Positions 44,533-55,995 of a stretch of DNA of 64,000 nt are shown piece after piece (the first letter of the stretch is position 1; the number at the start of each line of letters is the position of its first letter). The notes under the pieces are model-generated. The model saw only the letters and a list, made by a program, of their open reading frames with translations. It was not told the DNA's origin and ran no database searches. This DNA is from Elymus sibiricus (Eukaryota > Streptophyta > Magnoliopsida > Poales > Poaceae). Both the position numbers and the translations under genes were made by a program. The DNA lies in assembly GCA_039707655.1 (NCBI GenBank), contig CM077666.1:401283886-401347885 (forward strand), in the 5' to 3' direction.

Positions 44533-45994
44533 ATGGACATGACTTGGATAACTTCTGCTCGACGATTCTCCCCTACATATGTCGAGGTGGTTCAAAACTT
44601 CATGAACTTTATCAGAGCTGCGTACAGTGGTCCGAAAGCAGATGTGCGCTGCCCGTGTAGCAGTTGCATGAATTTAGTTTCAAGACCCCAGTCAAGTGTG
44701 CAAAATCATCTACACTTGTATGGGATGTCAGTCACATATACTAGGTGGGTTCATCATGGCGAAACTGTGAACTTCGATGTCACTAACTATGTGGAAGCAG
44801 CAGATCACCATCTTGATCTGCCTGATGCTCAGGAGGAAGAGGAGGAAGTGGAGGTGGCGGTGGAGCCAGTGATTTTCACCAAGATTGAAACAATGCTATG
44901 AAATGCTCGCGCATTTCGAGAAGTTACACATGTACAAGAAAAATGGTGGGCCCACATGTTGGACCAATGCAACGTGGTAGTCACCGCAGGTTGTAAGCTG
45001 TCAGTATTCTCAGCTATGGCTAGCTTTCTTCAGGTGAAAACATCTCAGTGGATGACCAATAAATCATTCGATGCGATGATGGCTGCTTTCCGCGATTCTT
45101 ACCCAGCTGTGTCGGAGCTGCCACACACCTACAGTAAAATGAAGAATTTCCTCTGTGCGGTTGGAATTGGATATGATATGATCCATGTTTGTGAGAATAA
45201 TTGTGTTCTGTTCCGGAAGGATTATGCCAACTTAAGTGAATGCCCAAAATACAAATCATCAAGATGGAAAGATGGCGATGATGTGAAGAGAATTCCTCAT
45301 AAGGTTCTGAGACATTTTCCAATTATACCAAGATTGCAGAGGTTGTTTCATGATGCTCAAACAAGAGAGGATGTACTGTGGCATTCTAGGAACCAGGAGC
45401 ACAGAGATCGGAATGTAATGAGCCATCCATCTCATGGTAGTGACTGGACAAGCTTCAATCTGAAACATGAAGAGTTTGCTGCGGAGCCAAGAAACATTAG
45501 ACTTGGCTTAGCTACATATGGATTCAACCCATTTGGCCACTAGAGCGCGACATATAGCATGTGGCCAGTGCTTGTTACCCCTTACAACATGCCGCCAAAT
45601 GTCTGCACTAAATTATCAAACTACATCATGGCCTTGCTCATCCCAGATCCAAAAAGTCCTGGAAAGGATTTTGATTTATTCATGGAACCTATTGTGAAGG
45701 AACTTCAAAAGCTATGGAGGGCACCAGCTGATTTCATTCTGCGTGCTGTTATAATTTGGTGCATCCATGATTATCCGGCTTTGGGCACTATGTCAGGGCG
45801 AACGACACATGGTTACAATGCATGTGTTCGCTGTGACAAGAATCCGCTATCATACCCAATACTTAGCAAGGTCTATTACATTGGACACCGCCGTTTCCTT
45901 GACAAGGACAAGCTGCGTCTTAGAAAATACCGAAAACCTGTGTTCAATGCAAGTCATGAAAACCGTGATGCACCAGAGAGGCTCACCAGCGATT
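44533..45994 (+). pseudogene. CACTA TNP2 transposase, N-terminal half
   Basis: The product would bind and cut CACTA ends. The ATG at 44533 follows a splice acceptor. The first about 120 residues form a transposase-associated domain (SARRFSPTYVEVVQNFMNF, then CPCSSCMN and the W-x-H-H-G-E region). The TNP2 core (Transposase_21) follows with FNLKHEEFAAEPRNIRLGL, TYGFNPFGH, a YNMPPNVC motif, IHDYPALGTMSG and GYNACVRCDKNPL. Breaks: TGA at 44899 (fits a lost CGA) and TAG at 45541 (fits CAG). The gene stops at the edge of LTR F after ERLTSD. The last 423 bp recur at 59713-60135. Confidence 0.85.
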
Positions 45995-48346
45995 GGCATG
46001 CAGTTACAGTAGGCAAGACAACTCTAAAATGCAAGAAATTGGCATGCAGCTACAGTACACATGGCATAGAACATTTCATTACATTGGCACAAAATCATAT
46101 GAAGCATGGAATCATCAGAATTGAGCTCACAACATGGCAACATAATGTTGACAGAAAACTGCTACACTGACTAGGCATGTTTAGAGCAACATTTATATAT
46201 GCTATAGGAGTTTAACATGGCAACAATTGGCATGGCATGAAAGTACTAGTGACAAAGGCCAAAACATGTTTACTGGTCATGCTCAGAAGAAGCATAGATT
46301 AGTGGCTATCATCAAGGGAACATAGCAAGATTCAACAGAAATTAACAAGTGCAAAACAGTAACAATGACTAAGCATGTTTACAAGCTTGTTGCACTCCTA
46401 TCATGGCATATCATGGCATCGAAAAAATTACTAGCAGCAAGATGGCATGAAAATGGCCCAAACTGATGTTGACAAGTTGCTCATATGACATGCAATAATT
46501 CACTCAAAAATGACAAAATGGCATATTATGTGAAAATGACATGCATGCAAACTTGCTCAAAAGATAAATCTAATGCCACCAATGGATTAGTTGGATTTTT
46601 CTACCCCAAAATCATATATTACACTCCTATGTTCCTACATGAAAAATGCTCAAAATGCCCCAAATACAAATAGGACAGAAGTTTAAATAAGGTATATGCC
46701 AGATTTGGCATATGCCCGAAATGGAAACGGCCAGATCTGGAAACTTGCCACAAACGGAATGCACCGAAATGGGAAAACGCCAGAATAGGAAATATGCCGA
46801 AAATGGAATATGCCGAAACTGGCTAAAAACAGAGTGGGTGGCTGACATGTGGGACCCGGTTATGTGGGTGTATGACAGTGGGGACGCGCGCGTGTGTGTG
46901 GCTGACCAGCGGGACCCACGGCTGACGCGTGCACGCGGCGACAGAGGAAAACAGGGGAGGCGATCGGCGCACGGCGGAGGGCTCGCCGAAGATGCTCCGG
47001 TGACCCTAAGGCGCGGCGGATGGACGGGAAAGAAGCGCGGGAGGAACCCGCACACCCGCATGTGACACACGTAACCGGACGTCGATGGAGACGACGCCGA
47101 CGACGAGGTACAGAGGCGGCGGCGACGAGCTCGTGCCACTCGCTACGGGGCACGGCGGCTACTGCGAAGCGGCAGAACAGAACCTACGCACTACGGCGAG
47201 CACGGCGGACATGCGCGCGAAGCCTAAGGTGGTCGGGGCACTCGCCGGAGACGAGGCCCGACGGCGGTGAGTACGGGTGCTCACGGCCATGACGGTGCAG
47301 CGCGAGAACGAGGGGATGAAAGGGACAGGGAGGTGCGCAAGCTCACCACGAACACGCTCGCGCGTTCGAACAGAGGCGAAGAGGTCGGCGTCGCCGGGGT
47401 TTAGCCGGAGACGAAGCAGGGCCGACGAGGAAGGAGAGGAAGGAGACGGCGAGGACTTGGCGTATCCGGGCTCCGTAGTGGACGGCGGGGACGTAGTCGA
47501 CGACGAGGGACTTGCCGGACACGGTTGGCGAGGCGGAGGACGACGGTGGTCACGGCGGCGCCATGGCCGTGCGCTCAGATGCGCTCGGGGCACGCTCGAG
47601 GCGGCGGATCTGGTGGCTGCTACTCACCTGGTGGCGGCGGAGGAGGAAGAGAGGAACCCTAGAGGCAGCCAGGACATGGAGAGGGGATTATATAGGGGCT
47701 AGGGTGAGCAGGGCGAGATCGAGCGCTCTCGGCCGCGGCCATGTGCGCGAGCTGCCTGAAGGTGGACAAAAAGGTGGGTGCGAGCGTCCTGTAGCCAGCG
47801 GCTGACAGGCGGGACCGGGTAGACCACGTGGCGGTGGGCTAGCGGGGGTACGCGGCAGCGCGGGTGAGAAAGAAAAAAGGCGCACGCGTGCGAGGGGAAC
47901 TGGGCCGCGCTGGTGGGATGCACTGTTGCTGCTGCTGCTGGGCTGCTCTCCCTTCGTTTCCCTTTTCTATTTCTTCAAACAGAAAAACAAAGGGAAAAGC
48001 ACAGGAGTTTTGGTGTGAGGTGTGAGAGATATAAAAATATCTCTGGAATCCAGGGAAAATGCAGTACTTGAATAAATTGGTTTGGCAATTTTTAGAGAAA
48101 GAAAAATATATCAAGTTTGAATTAAATTTAAACTTGAGACATTTTTTATCCCAACCAAATCAATTCCAAAAATGGTGAAATTGGCAGAGAGGTTTAGGGC
48201 ATGGACTAGAGAATTTAGAAATATGGTGAACATTAATTTGGGACAGAAATTATTGCATCAAGAGTTAAATTGGGAGAAAGAGGGGATTTGAGAGAGAGGT
48301 GATGGAGATGGCTTGCATAGGTGAAACCCAAGGGTTTGGGTGAGGC
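45995..48346 (-). repeat. LTR F, major part
   Basis: No gene. On the minus strand the order is end of U3, TATA box, GC-rich leader (47000-47680), then AT-rich R-U5 with GGCATATTCC-type repeats at 46690-46830. GC-rich open frames at 46627-47700 lie on both strands and lack motifs. Confidence 0.55.
47688..47695 (-). promoter_or_regulatory. TATA box of LTR F
   Basis: On the minus strand CCCCTATATAATCCCC leads into a short C/T-rich leader and, about 60 bp on, CACCAGGTGAGTAG, a strong splice donor. This fits an LTR promoter with a spliced transcript. Confidence 0.6.
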
Positions 48347-48351
48347 AAGGA
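48347..48351. repeat. Target duplication AAGGA, left of element G
   Basis: AAGGA at 48347-48351 equals 59456-59460 on the other side of G, a perfect 5-bp duplication in the sequence of LTR F. Confidence 0.9.
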
Positions 48352-51300
48352 TGTGGCACCCCGGCTCAGAGGAACCGTAACACCCCGTATTCCAGCCCAG
48401 AGATCAAGTCTTCTGGAATACGGCACTGCTTGGCATAGAACAAATCAGCTCTTTATTACAAATAACACGAGTACAAAGGTTCTGAAGGCACTAAGGTTAC
48501 AGGGGCACGGCGACACTTCGCCTGCTCAGATAGCTCTATGCTAGCAGCGAGACATCTCGAAGTGGAATAAACTCTAGCAGCGGAACAACGGCGACGGTGA
48601 TGAATTCAACTCCACAGGGACTCTGGCTGGGATGTATCCTGGAGCGCAACCTCGGGGTCCTCGACAAACAAGCAATCACGGCATAGCCTGCAATCTGGCA
48701 TGACACGCCAGGTGAGTACTTTGAATGTACTCGCAAGCTCACAGCAACCAAAGCAATCAAGACATACAACAGCATGGCATTTGCAGATTTATCATCAAAG
48801 ATGAACACGATACTACTAGAACAACATGAGCATGGCAACAACATGAGCTTGGCAACAACATGGGCATGGCAACAACATGAGCTTGGCAACAACATGAGCA
48901 TGGCAATAACATATAATTCATGATATGAATAGGATGATACTAGCACTAGCATGCAAGGGGGTCGACGTTTAAGGTCTCATGGACCAACTTACTCTGCTCG
49001 GAGGTTATTTCGTAATCACAAACTTACCATCGTGATCATCACTCGATCACCTCAGGATCAACCAAGCTCGGTATCAACTATACCATCGTGATCATCATAT
49101 GACCACACGGAGCTTGATCTCTACCTGTGATCATCGCATGACCACATAAAGATCAACCAACTTCTTTCTCATGGAACCGGGGTTGTTTATTATTCAGGTT
49201 ATTATTTCTGTTGACCCATATTGTGACCTACTACGAATTTTTCCATATCCGAGGACGCGGCTATCGATAGATTATACACTCTGCAGAGGTTAGTACATTG
49301 TACCCACACCACGGAACTCATGGCCTCGTGCTCCCATTCGGGTGGACCAACGACGTTCCGACAAAACCAATCTATTGCATGACACTCTCCCGGCCACTCC
49401 TGACAAACTCCCCTTTGGGCTATGTCCTGGGTCGCCCTGATGTCAACTCGTGACATCCGCCACCTTTGTGGCCGCCACCGTCGTGGCCAAAACAAACTCG
49501 TCCCAAATGGGGACACCCGGGTACAACACAACTTGGGCACAAGGCTTATGGCCGCCTACCTGATCAGGGTAGCTCGCGCACGTAACCTTCCCTAGTTGGA
49601 GGCACCGGCGAGAGGCATGACAATAGACCGAATCAGGGCCTCCCATAAGGCAAGTGTGGCTGCACTGGTTAGCTCGATTCGGTGGCACCATGACTCAGCC
49701 AACAGATTTGTTCAAGTTCGATTAATGTCAGGTTCAACTTGAATAGTGATGAGCTGAGTCACAGTAAAATACATAATGAAATAACAATGCAGATGAGCAT
49801 GACATCAGTGTAACCATGGATGGGCAAGATAACCATTTAACATCATAATGATAAATCATTTATGCTACAGGATGCAAATGAGCATGGCATAGCGATGATC
49901 ATAACTATCACAAGTATTTTCATATCAAACCGTAACTACTCAAGTGAGCATAGCATTATCACTAGCATCGAAAATAATTACAAGAATAAAACATGATAAA
50001 ATATCCTTAGCAATTAATCATATCACTTACTAGATGAAAATGAACATGGCATAAGCATAGACATGGATTCATAAGCATATTCGAAGCATTCACAAAGTCA
50101 TTAAATGAGCAAACAATTATTAAATATTCAAGTGGAAACCATGGCTACTGCAATGCCATCATGCAAGTGGCTGTTGTGGCTTGCCTGGGGGTGAAGAAAC
50201 CACCGGGAAGAAGTGCGGAGATACTTGCGGAAAAATCGCCGGAAAAGATTCCCTCTCGGAGGGGGCTGAATAAGGGCAGGGGAAAAATGGTCATTTTCAG
50301 AGCATGACAACATTATGAAAAGGGTACCATCGGAACGGGCTCAACGAACTGAGATCGTGGGCTTTGGAATCACCTGATTCGGAGTTGTGGGTGAAAAGTT
50401 ACGGCCGTTCGTTCGATAGACAGAAAAACAAATAAAAATTGAATTTTTCTGTGGCTAACGGACGAACGTCCGCAATATAATCCTTTCGGCCGGCTGGGTT
50501 AAACAGAAAGAGTACTTTGCCGAATACGCTTTCAGAAAGTCAAAGCGCACTTTCTCCTGCAGCCGTGACAGAATACGCTTTTATTAAGCGAAAACGTATT
50601 CTGGTGAATACGTCTTCACTTAAACGTGCGCGGGCCCGGGGTCAACGGCTCCTCTGGCTGACGGGTGGGGTCGCTGGGTGTGGGGCCTGCCCGCCATGTC
50701 AGCGTCTTCAACCTCCCTCCCGCCCGCGCTGCACAGGAGAGACGCGCGCTCGCCAGCGCTTGCCCGGCGACTCGGGCCATCTCCGGCCGAGGTGAGGGCA
50801 CTGGCGAGTTCGGGAGAGCGGGCCGCATCCGTCCCCGCATAGCACGGACGCCGAGGAGGTATGGAGTGGCGGTGGCTTGAGCAGCGGTGGAAGAGGTCGT
50901 TGACCGGATTTGGGGGCGAGGCCATAGCCGCTCCGGGGACGAGACGAAGGGGTGGGGGTGCTCAGCGAGCTCCGGGTGATCTTCTGGGGGTGGTAGGAAG
51001 GAGAGAGGAGCTCGGGCTCGCCGGGATTTAGGCCGACCCGAGCGGCGGCCATGGTGGAATGCTCGAGGAGGAGAGCCTCCCGAGCTCGGTTGACTGGTCG
51101 AAGGGGGCTAGGGAAGGGGAGTGAGGCTGCTGGTGAGGTCTGGGTTGCTCGGGGTGGGCTTATATAGCCACGGCGTTGATGCCATAGCCGGACGACGACG
51201 GGAGTGCGCGGACGATTCCTCTGGCGCGACCGCGTGCATGCGCGCACGCGCGGAGAGGGAGAGAGGGCTAGGGGAGGTGTATTCGGTGCAAAGTTACCGC

Positions 51301-52838
51301 GGAGATGGAAAGGACAAAGGCAAAGCGACGACGGCCGCGGGCATCCCGGGACGGCGTGCTCGCCGGAGCGGAAAGAGGGGAGGGGGAGGGGTCCAGAGAG
51401 TACACGCGGACGCAGGAGAGTGGGGGCATTGCTGTGGACATGGTGCGGTGGAGGAAGCTCGGCGTTTGGGCGGCGGAAGAGGGACCCGAAGTCCAGAGCA
51501 CGCTTTCGGCGCACCAGACCGTGTGGTCACCGCGTGCACAGGCGCACGCGGTGCACTCTGGCCAATCAAACGATGTCTAGCGTGTTGTCTCTCTTAAGTG
51601 GGTCCTACCTGAGGTGATAGATCGAAGAAAACCACTGTGGGTTGATGGGAGGGATCGACTGAACTATTCTGTTGCAAACTTAAGCCTGAAGTAGTGATCA
51701 ACTTAGAGAGGATAAGAGCTAATCAGGATGTCTCAGGGGTTTAGGGTAGGAAGGACTATGATCCTGTGAATTTTGAGGTCATTTGGGCAAGGTTTGAGTG
51801 CAGTTGCTATACAACTGCAAAAATTTGGCCAGAATCTAGATCAGGAAGTAGCACTCACATGGTTGGTTGGATGGATATGAAGATTGGTGGAGGATGATTA
51901 TTTGAGCATATGAAGGTACCATAAAAATTTCATCCCATTTGGATGAGTATAAATGGTACTTCCTTCACAATGCTCCATACTGGACAGAAACTTGGGGGAA
52001 TTTTCCAGAGAAAATGGCAAGGCAAAATAATGTGATTTTTGGCATTCTCACATTATTTAGGGATATTTAGGTCCTGGATTAATTTCAGAATTTTTGAAGC
52101 AATATAAAATGTAGTTGCTTCACAAACTGAAATTGTGACCAGAAACCAAGATTGGATGGTGTGCTCACATAAATTGTTGGATGGAGGTGAAATTTGGTGG
52201 AGAGTCATGATTTGACCATATGGAGGATCTCCCATCATTTTAACTCATTTGGATAAGCCTAGCTAGTACTTCCTTCACAAAGCTTCTCTCTAGACAAAAA
52301 CTTTGGGAATTTGCTGAGGAAGATTTACTAGGCAAATGAAGTTGAATTTTGGCATGTGGCAATAATTTGGATATGAGAGATTGCCCAAAAATTTTGAGGG
52401 CAATCAAGAAAAGATAAATTGCACTCCCTTCACAAAGTGCCATACTGAACAGAAGAAGAAATGAATATTCCTGAATTATTTTTGGACTAGGAAAGGATGG
52501 ATTTCGACATATTTGTGTAAGATATGATCCAAAGAATTTATGAGAATTTTGTGGGAATTTTGGGAATGGCAGAAATATAGGTTGCTTCACAACCTAGGGC
52601 AAACAGGGTTATTCCTTTAATAGAAAAAGGAATATTCCCAATAAATAAATATTGGAGTTGGGCTAAGATGGAAATGACATGGCCTTGGGATAGATTTGAG
52701 AATGACAAGCCACTTGGGAGTGGCAGGAGAGAAGATTTTCCCAGGTTTCAAGACCACAAAGCCACGGAAAAAGAACTCCAAATAAAAATTCGAAGAAATC
52801 CAAAAGAAAAAGAAAGGGCCAAAAATCGGGGTGTTACA
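48352..52838 (-). repeat. 3' LTR of element G (full length)
   Basis: 4,487 bp. On the minus strand it starts TGTAACACCCCGATTTTTGG and ends GGGGTGCCACA. It retains a TATA box at 51158-51168 (CTATATAAGCCC). The GC-rich open frames around 50500-51600 lie in U3 and the leader and show no domain. ACATGAGC(A/T)TGGCAACA repeats occur near 48820-48905. Confidence 0.9.
51158..51168 (-). promoter_or_regulatory. TATA box in 3' LTR of element G
   Basis: GCTATATAAGC on the minus strand, followed by a C-rich leader. The same position is missing from the 5' LTR of G. Confidence 0.6.
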
Positions 52839-53023
52839 AACCTACCCCCCTTACGATAAATCTTGTCCTCGAGATTTGGTTGCTCAGGGAACAAGTATGA
52901 ATATTCTGACTTAAGGAAACTGTTTCCAACTCTGGTATCCTTTTCCTTTATAAATTGTTCCCACTGAATTGCATCTGACGGACTGCCATGCCCTGGGGTG
53001 GTTTGCTTCACCATACACCACAT
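52748..53023 (-). pseudogene. Remnant pol C-terminus of element G
   Basis: The frame has IQWEQFIKEKDTRVG, a decayed chromodomain-like segment, then YSYLFPEQPNLEDKI and continues through the polypurine tract into the LTR. The counterpart in element A reads PYLFPEQPNIEDEI at the same place. This is all that remains of gag-pol, and shows that the non-autonomous form arose by loss of the coding region from an A-like parent. Confidence 0.75.
52839..52854 (-). promoter_or_regulatory. Polypurine tract of element G
   Basis: On the minus strand TAAGGGGGGTAGGTT directly precedes the 3' LTR start TGTAACACCC. It is the same layout as in element A. Confidence 0.85.
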
Positions 53024-53816
53024 TCTGACAGGTTTTCCTTCATATATTCATCCTTGCTCTGACTTCAATTCTTTTATGTCTGCTGGCTTGTCTGATATTA
53101 TCATGACCGGGATTTCCATAAGTCCGGGAATGACTTCCATTCGACGTGACATTATTTTATCCAGCACCGATAGTATCAATGGAGTTGTGAACAAATTTCC
53201 TTGATGGACATGAAACATTTACTCCTTGCATCGGGTTACTCGAGTAGATGCATGCCCTCCGGGTTCGAAACAATGCTGAGAATCATAACCGTTTTCTTTT
53301 GGCTGAGTCTGACTGCTAGCAGGGATCTTCTGAATCATCTTGGCTGACTTCTTTGTCTCAGATCCGTGCTGACGATTCGACTGTCACCTTGATATGAGGT
53401 CCTTACAAACAGAGTAGACCCCCTTGGGTATGTGTTCATGGTGATTAATACGGAATTAGACTGTCTTGGGTATCCGTACCATGTTATTCATGCCACAGTT
53501 ATCATACCTGTATTGCCGATCTTGTTCCTTCATTATTGTTTTTTTTGAATCCTTTGTTGAAAAGAGCTTGGCCATCGATATCTTTAATTCTTTGTGTGAC
53601 CATAGGTGTTGTCATGTACAATATTCCGGCAAACATACTTTATCCTATGGCCGTGCAACACGCTTAACTGGCAAGTTTATCATCTCTCAAGCTCTAACTG
53701 TAGGGCAATGATCATCCGAACCTTTGCATGAAATCGGCAAATAAATCAGTAGCCACCAGAACGGTCTTTACAACACAGATCTGGGACATTACTGAAATAA
53801 CTCAACCATGGCTCAC

Positions 53817-54055
53817 GACGGCTGAAAAGCAGCTCAGAACATGAGGCAGTGTTGATAAGAAGAATGTAGCAGTTCCCTAAGACGGCCGAAGAACAGCTCA
53901 GAGCATAGGGTCACCGTTACAAAAAAAGAAACTCAACAGCTGCCCGAGACGGTCGAAAAGCAGCTCAGAACACGGGCCAGTTGTTGAAAAGAGAAATATA
54001 AAGGCGGCATCCACCCTGGACGGCCGAAAGCAGCTCAGAACACAGGTGTGGTGCT
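53817..54055. repeat. Minisatellite 1 of element G
   Basis: Four units start GACGGCCGAAAAGCAGCTCA at about 53817, 53881, 53947 and 54018 (periods 64-70 bp). The first about 28 bases of each unit are well kept and the rest varies. Confidence 0.8.
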
Positions 54056-54549
54056 GTTACCAGGAAGATGTAAACAAGGGTTCATCATGATCATATGCCA
54101 GGTTCACAGTTATAGAGCTCACTGTTGGGGTCAATCATACATGGTGGTGACAGGGGTTGATGATATCACTGTGTCGGACGTGAGGAAGCTGACCTTGATA
54201 TCCACTGTCAAGATTATTGTTCCGACATTGTCTTGCTTCATGGCTTGTCAGACATTGTATCACACTGAGGTGTATAACTTGCTTTCTTCCTCTTACATAA
54301 CTCCTGTGGTTGTCCAATTCTCATCGTGCTTGCATCATCGTACGAGTGACTTGCATTATCTTGGCAGCATGCTCACAGTAAATAGGAGAGTCTGTGTAGC
54401 TGAACATTTGATTCCCAGGGCAGACACTTGGGTCCTGAGTAGCTCGTGTTTCTGACCAAACTGTTGTGGGCTTGACCCTTGAAATGCACTACCATATGCT
54501 GCCAACTCAATGTGTAATATCTTGTACCAATGACGATGAATGTTTGTAG

Positions 54550-54862
54550 TGCCGTACTGACAAGGACTGGATAGCTTGTGTCGTAAGCCATCGAGAGTAG
54601 CACGCTGAGGAAGGCTGGATATCTTACACTCGAAGCTTCTGCCAGGATAGCGTGCTGAAGAAGACTGGGTATTGTACCCCAGAAGCTTTTCCCTTGGTTG
54701 CTTACTGAGGAAGACTCGGTGCCTTCTGCCAGAAGCTTTCTGCAATAGCTTACCAAAGAAAACTGAGGAACCTTACGTCGTAAGCTTCTTTGGTAGCGTG
54801 CGGAGTAAGACTGGATTTTCTTGCACCAGAAGCTTTTCGCTCTAGTGTGCGGACTGAATGCC
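54550..54862. repeat. Minisatellite 2 of element G
   Basis: About six units of about 50 bp share GCTGAGGAAGACTGG, TTACACC and AGAAGCTTTTC. Starts are near 54553, 54604, 54653, 54703, 54754 and 54800. Confidence 0.8.
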
Positions 54863-55405
54863 ATATATATACCCTTGATATTCCTTTGACTGGAAGTGTA
54901 CTGTTGTCTTGCACACACATTGTCTTCCAGTGGGTTCATTACGATGGTGATGGTTGCACATTGAGGCAGTCTTGATGCTGATAGTTATTCCAGAATATCA
55001 TTTGTATTCAAACCGAATATTCTCAATATAATGCAGTCGGCTGATAATTCCATACTGTATAGCTGAGCTTCAAAATATTTGAAATCCTCACTGATTCTTC
55101 GAGTCCGGTGTCGATTGATGAGCAACTTTCATAAGGGGAAATAAGGTAACACCGAGGGCCCAAAGAAAGAAGCCAAAAGAAACGACTAAAATAAGAGCAC
55201 ACACAACATTAAGAGTACATACAAGCAACATCGCACTTCACAGCTATTCACCTCACTATGCATGCCTACTTAAGCACACAATTCTCGAGGGAACTCCGGT
55301 ACTACGATCTAATATGTTGTGGCGGTGTGCACGAAAATGGATTAGCATGTGGAGAGGTTGGTGTAAACAGAGCTACACCAAGCGCTGGCTCAGCACAGGT
55401 TGCTT

Positions 55406-55852
55406 CTAGATGGGTTTAAGGAGGAGGACGGACTCGGTGATCATGTAGCGGAACACGAATGTCACGGCCACATCATCATCAAGTGTACGGAAGGGAACCG
55501 TACTCGTCCAGGGAATGGGTAATAGGATAGCGGTGGAAAGAAAGGTCTGCTGGCATTGCCCTTCCCTGGTAACAAAGACCAGTGAGGGTTGCCAAACGGC
55601 GGGTTGGATGGCAAGATCTGGGGTAGAAACATGTCTACCACCGAAACGATGGGTGTGGCTGAAGAGAAAATATTGGTGTGATACCTGTGTATCAATCCTG
55701 CAAGTGATCGACACCACAAGGTACCTCGGCATCACTCCGCTGGGACAGAGATGACACCAAACACCAAAGAACGCGTATACAAAGCTGGAGGGTGCAGGTA
55801 GTGGATCGAAAACGATGCCACCTACACTCACAAGATCAACCGTTAGAGACAA
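55406..55852 (-). other. 148-codon open frame near the 5' end of element G interior
   Basis: An open frame with mixed composition, hydrophobic stretches and no recognisable motif, about 140 bp inside the primer-binding site. It lies where gag would start. It does not resemble gag of element A. It may be chance or an element-specific leader ORF. Confidence 0.25.
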
Positions 55853-55978
55853 TATAATAAGTCTATATGCATGCTATGCAGCAAACAAATGCAACAACCA
55901 AATGCAACAAGCAAGCTTAGACTCTGAACTACCGGTTTCTAACGCTCGCACTGACTAGGGAATCCTACAGCCAGACCT

Positions 55979-55990
55979 GCTCTGATACCA
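55979..55990 (-). promoter_or_regulatory. Primer-binding site of element G (initiator Met tRNA)
   Basis: On the minus strand TGGTATCAGAGC lies five bases after the 5' LTR end. It is the standard match to the 3' end of initiator methionine tRNA used by many plant retrotransposons. Confidence 0.92.
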
Positions 55991-55995
55991 AGCCT

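Larger units (their letters stand above)
53024..55405 (-). other. Interior of element G without gag-pol
   Basis: No domain-bearing frame is present. The stretch holds two minisatellites listed separately. Open frames over them translate the repeats and are not supported as genes. Confidence 0.6.

Noticed and set aside
46627..47885. Arg/Gly-rich open frames around 47 kb
   Set aside because: They lie in the GC-rich leader of LTR F on both strands with no conserved motif.
50517..51597. Several overlapping GC-rich open frames on both strands (also 58146-58687)
   Set aside because: They lie in the U3 and leader of the element G LTRs, overlap on both strands, and show no domain; the GC-rich composition alone explains them.
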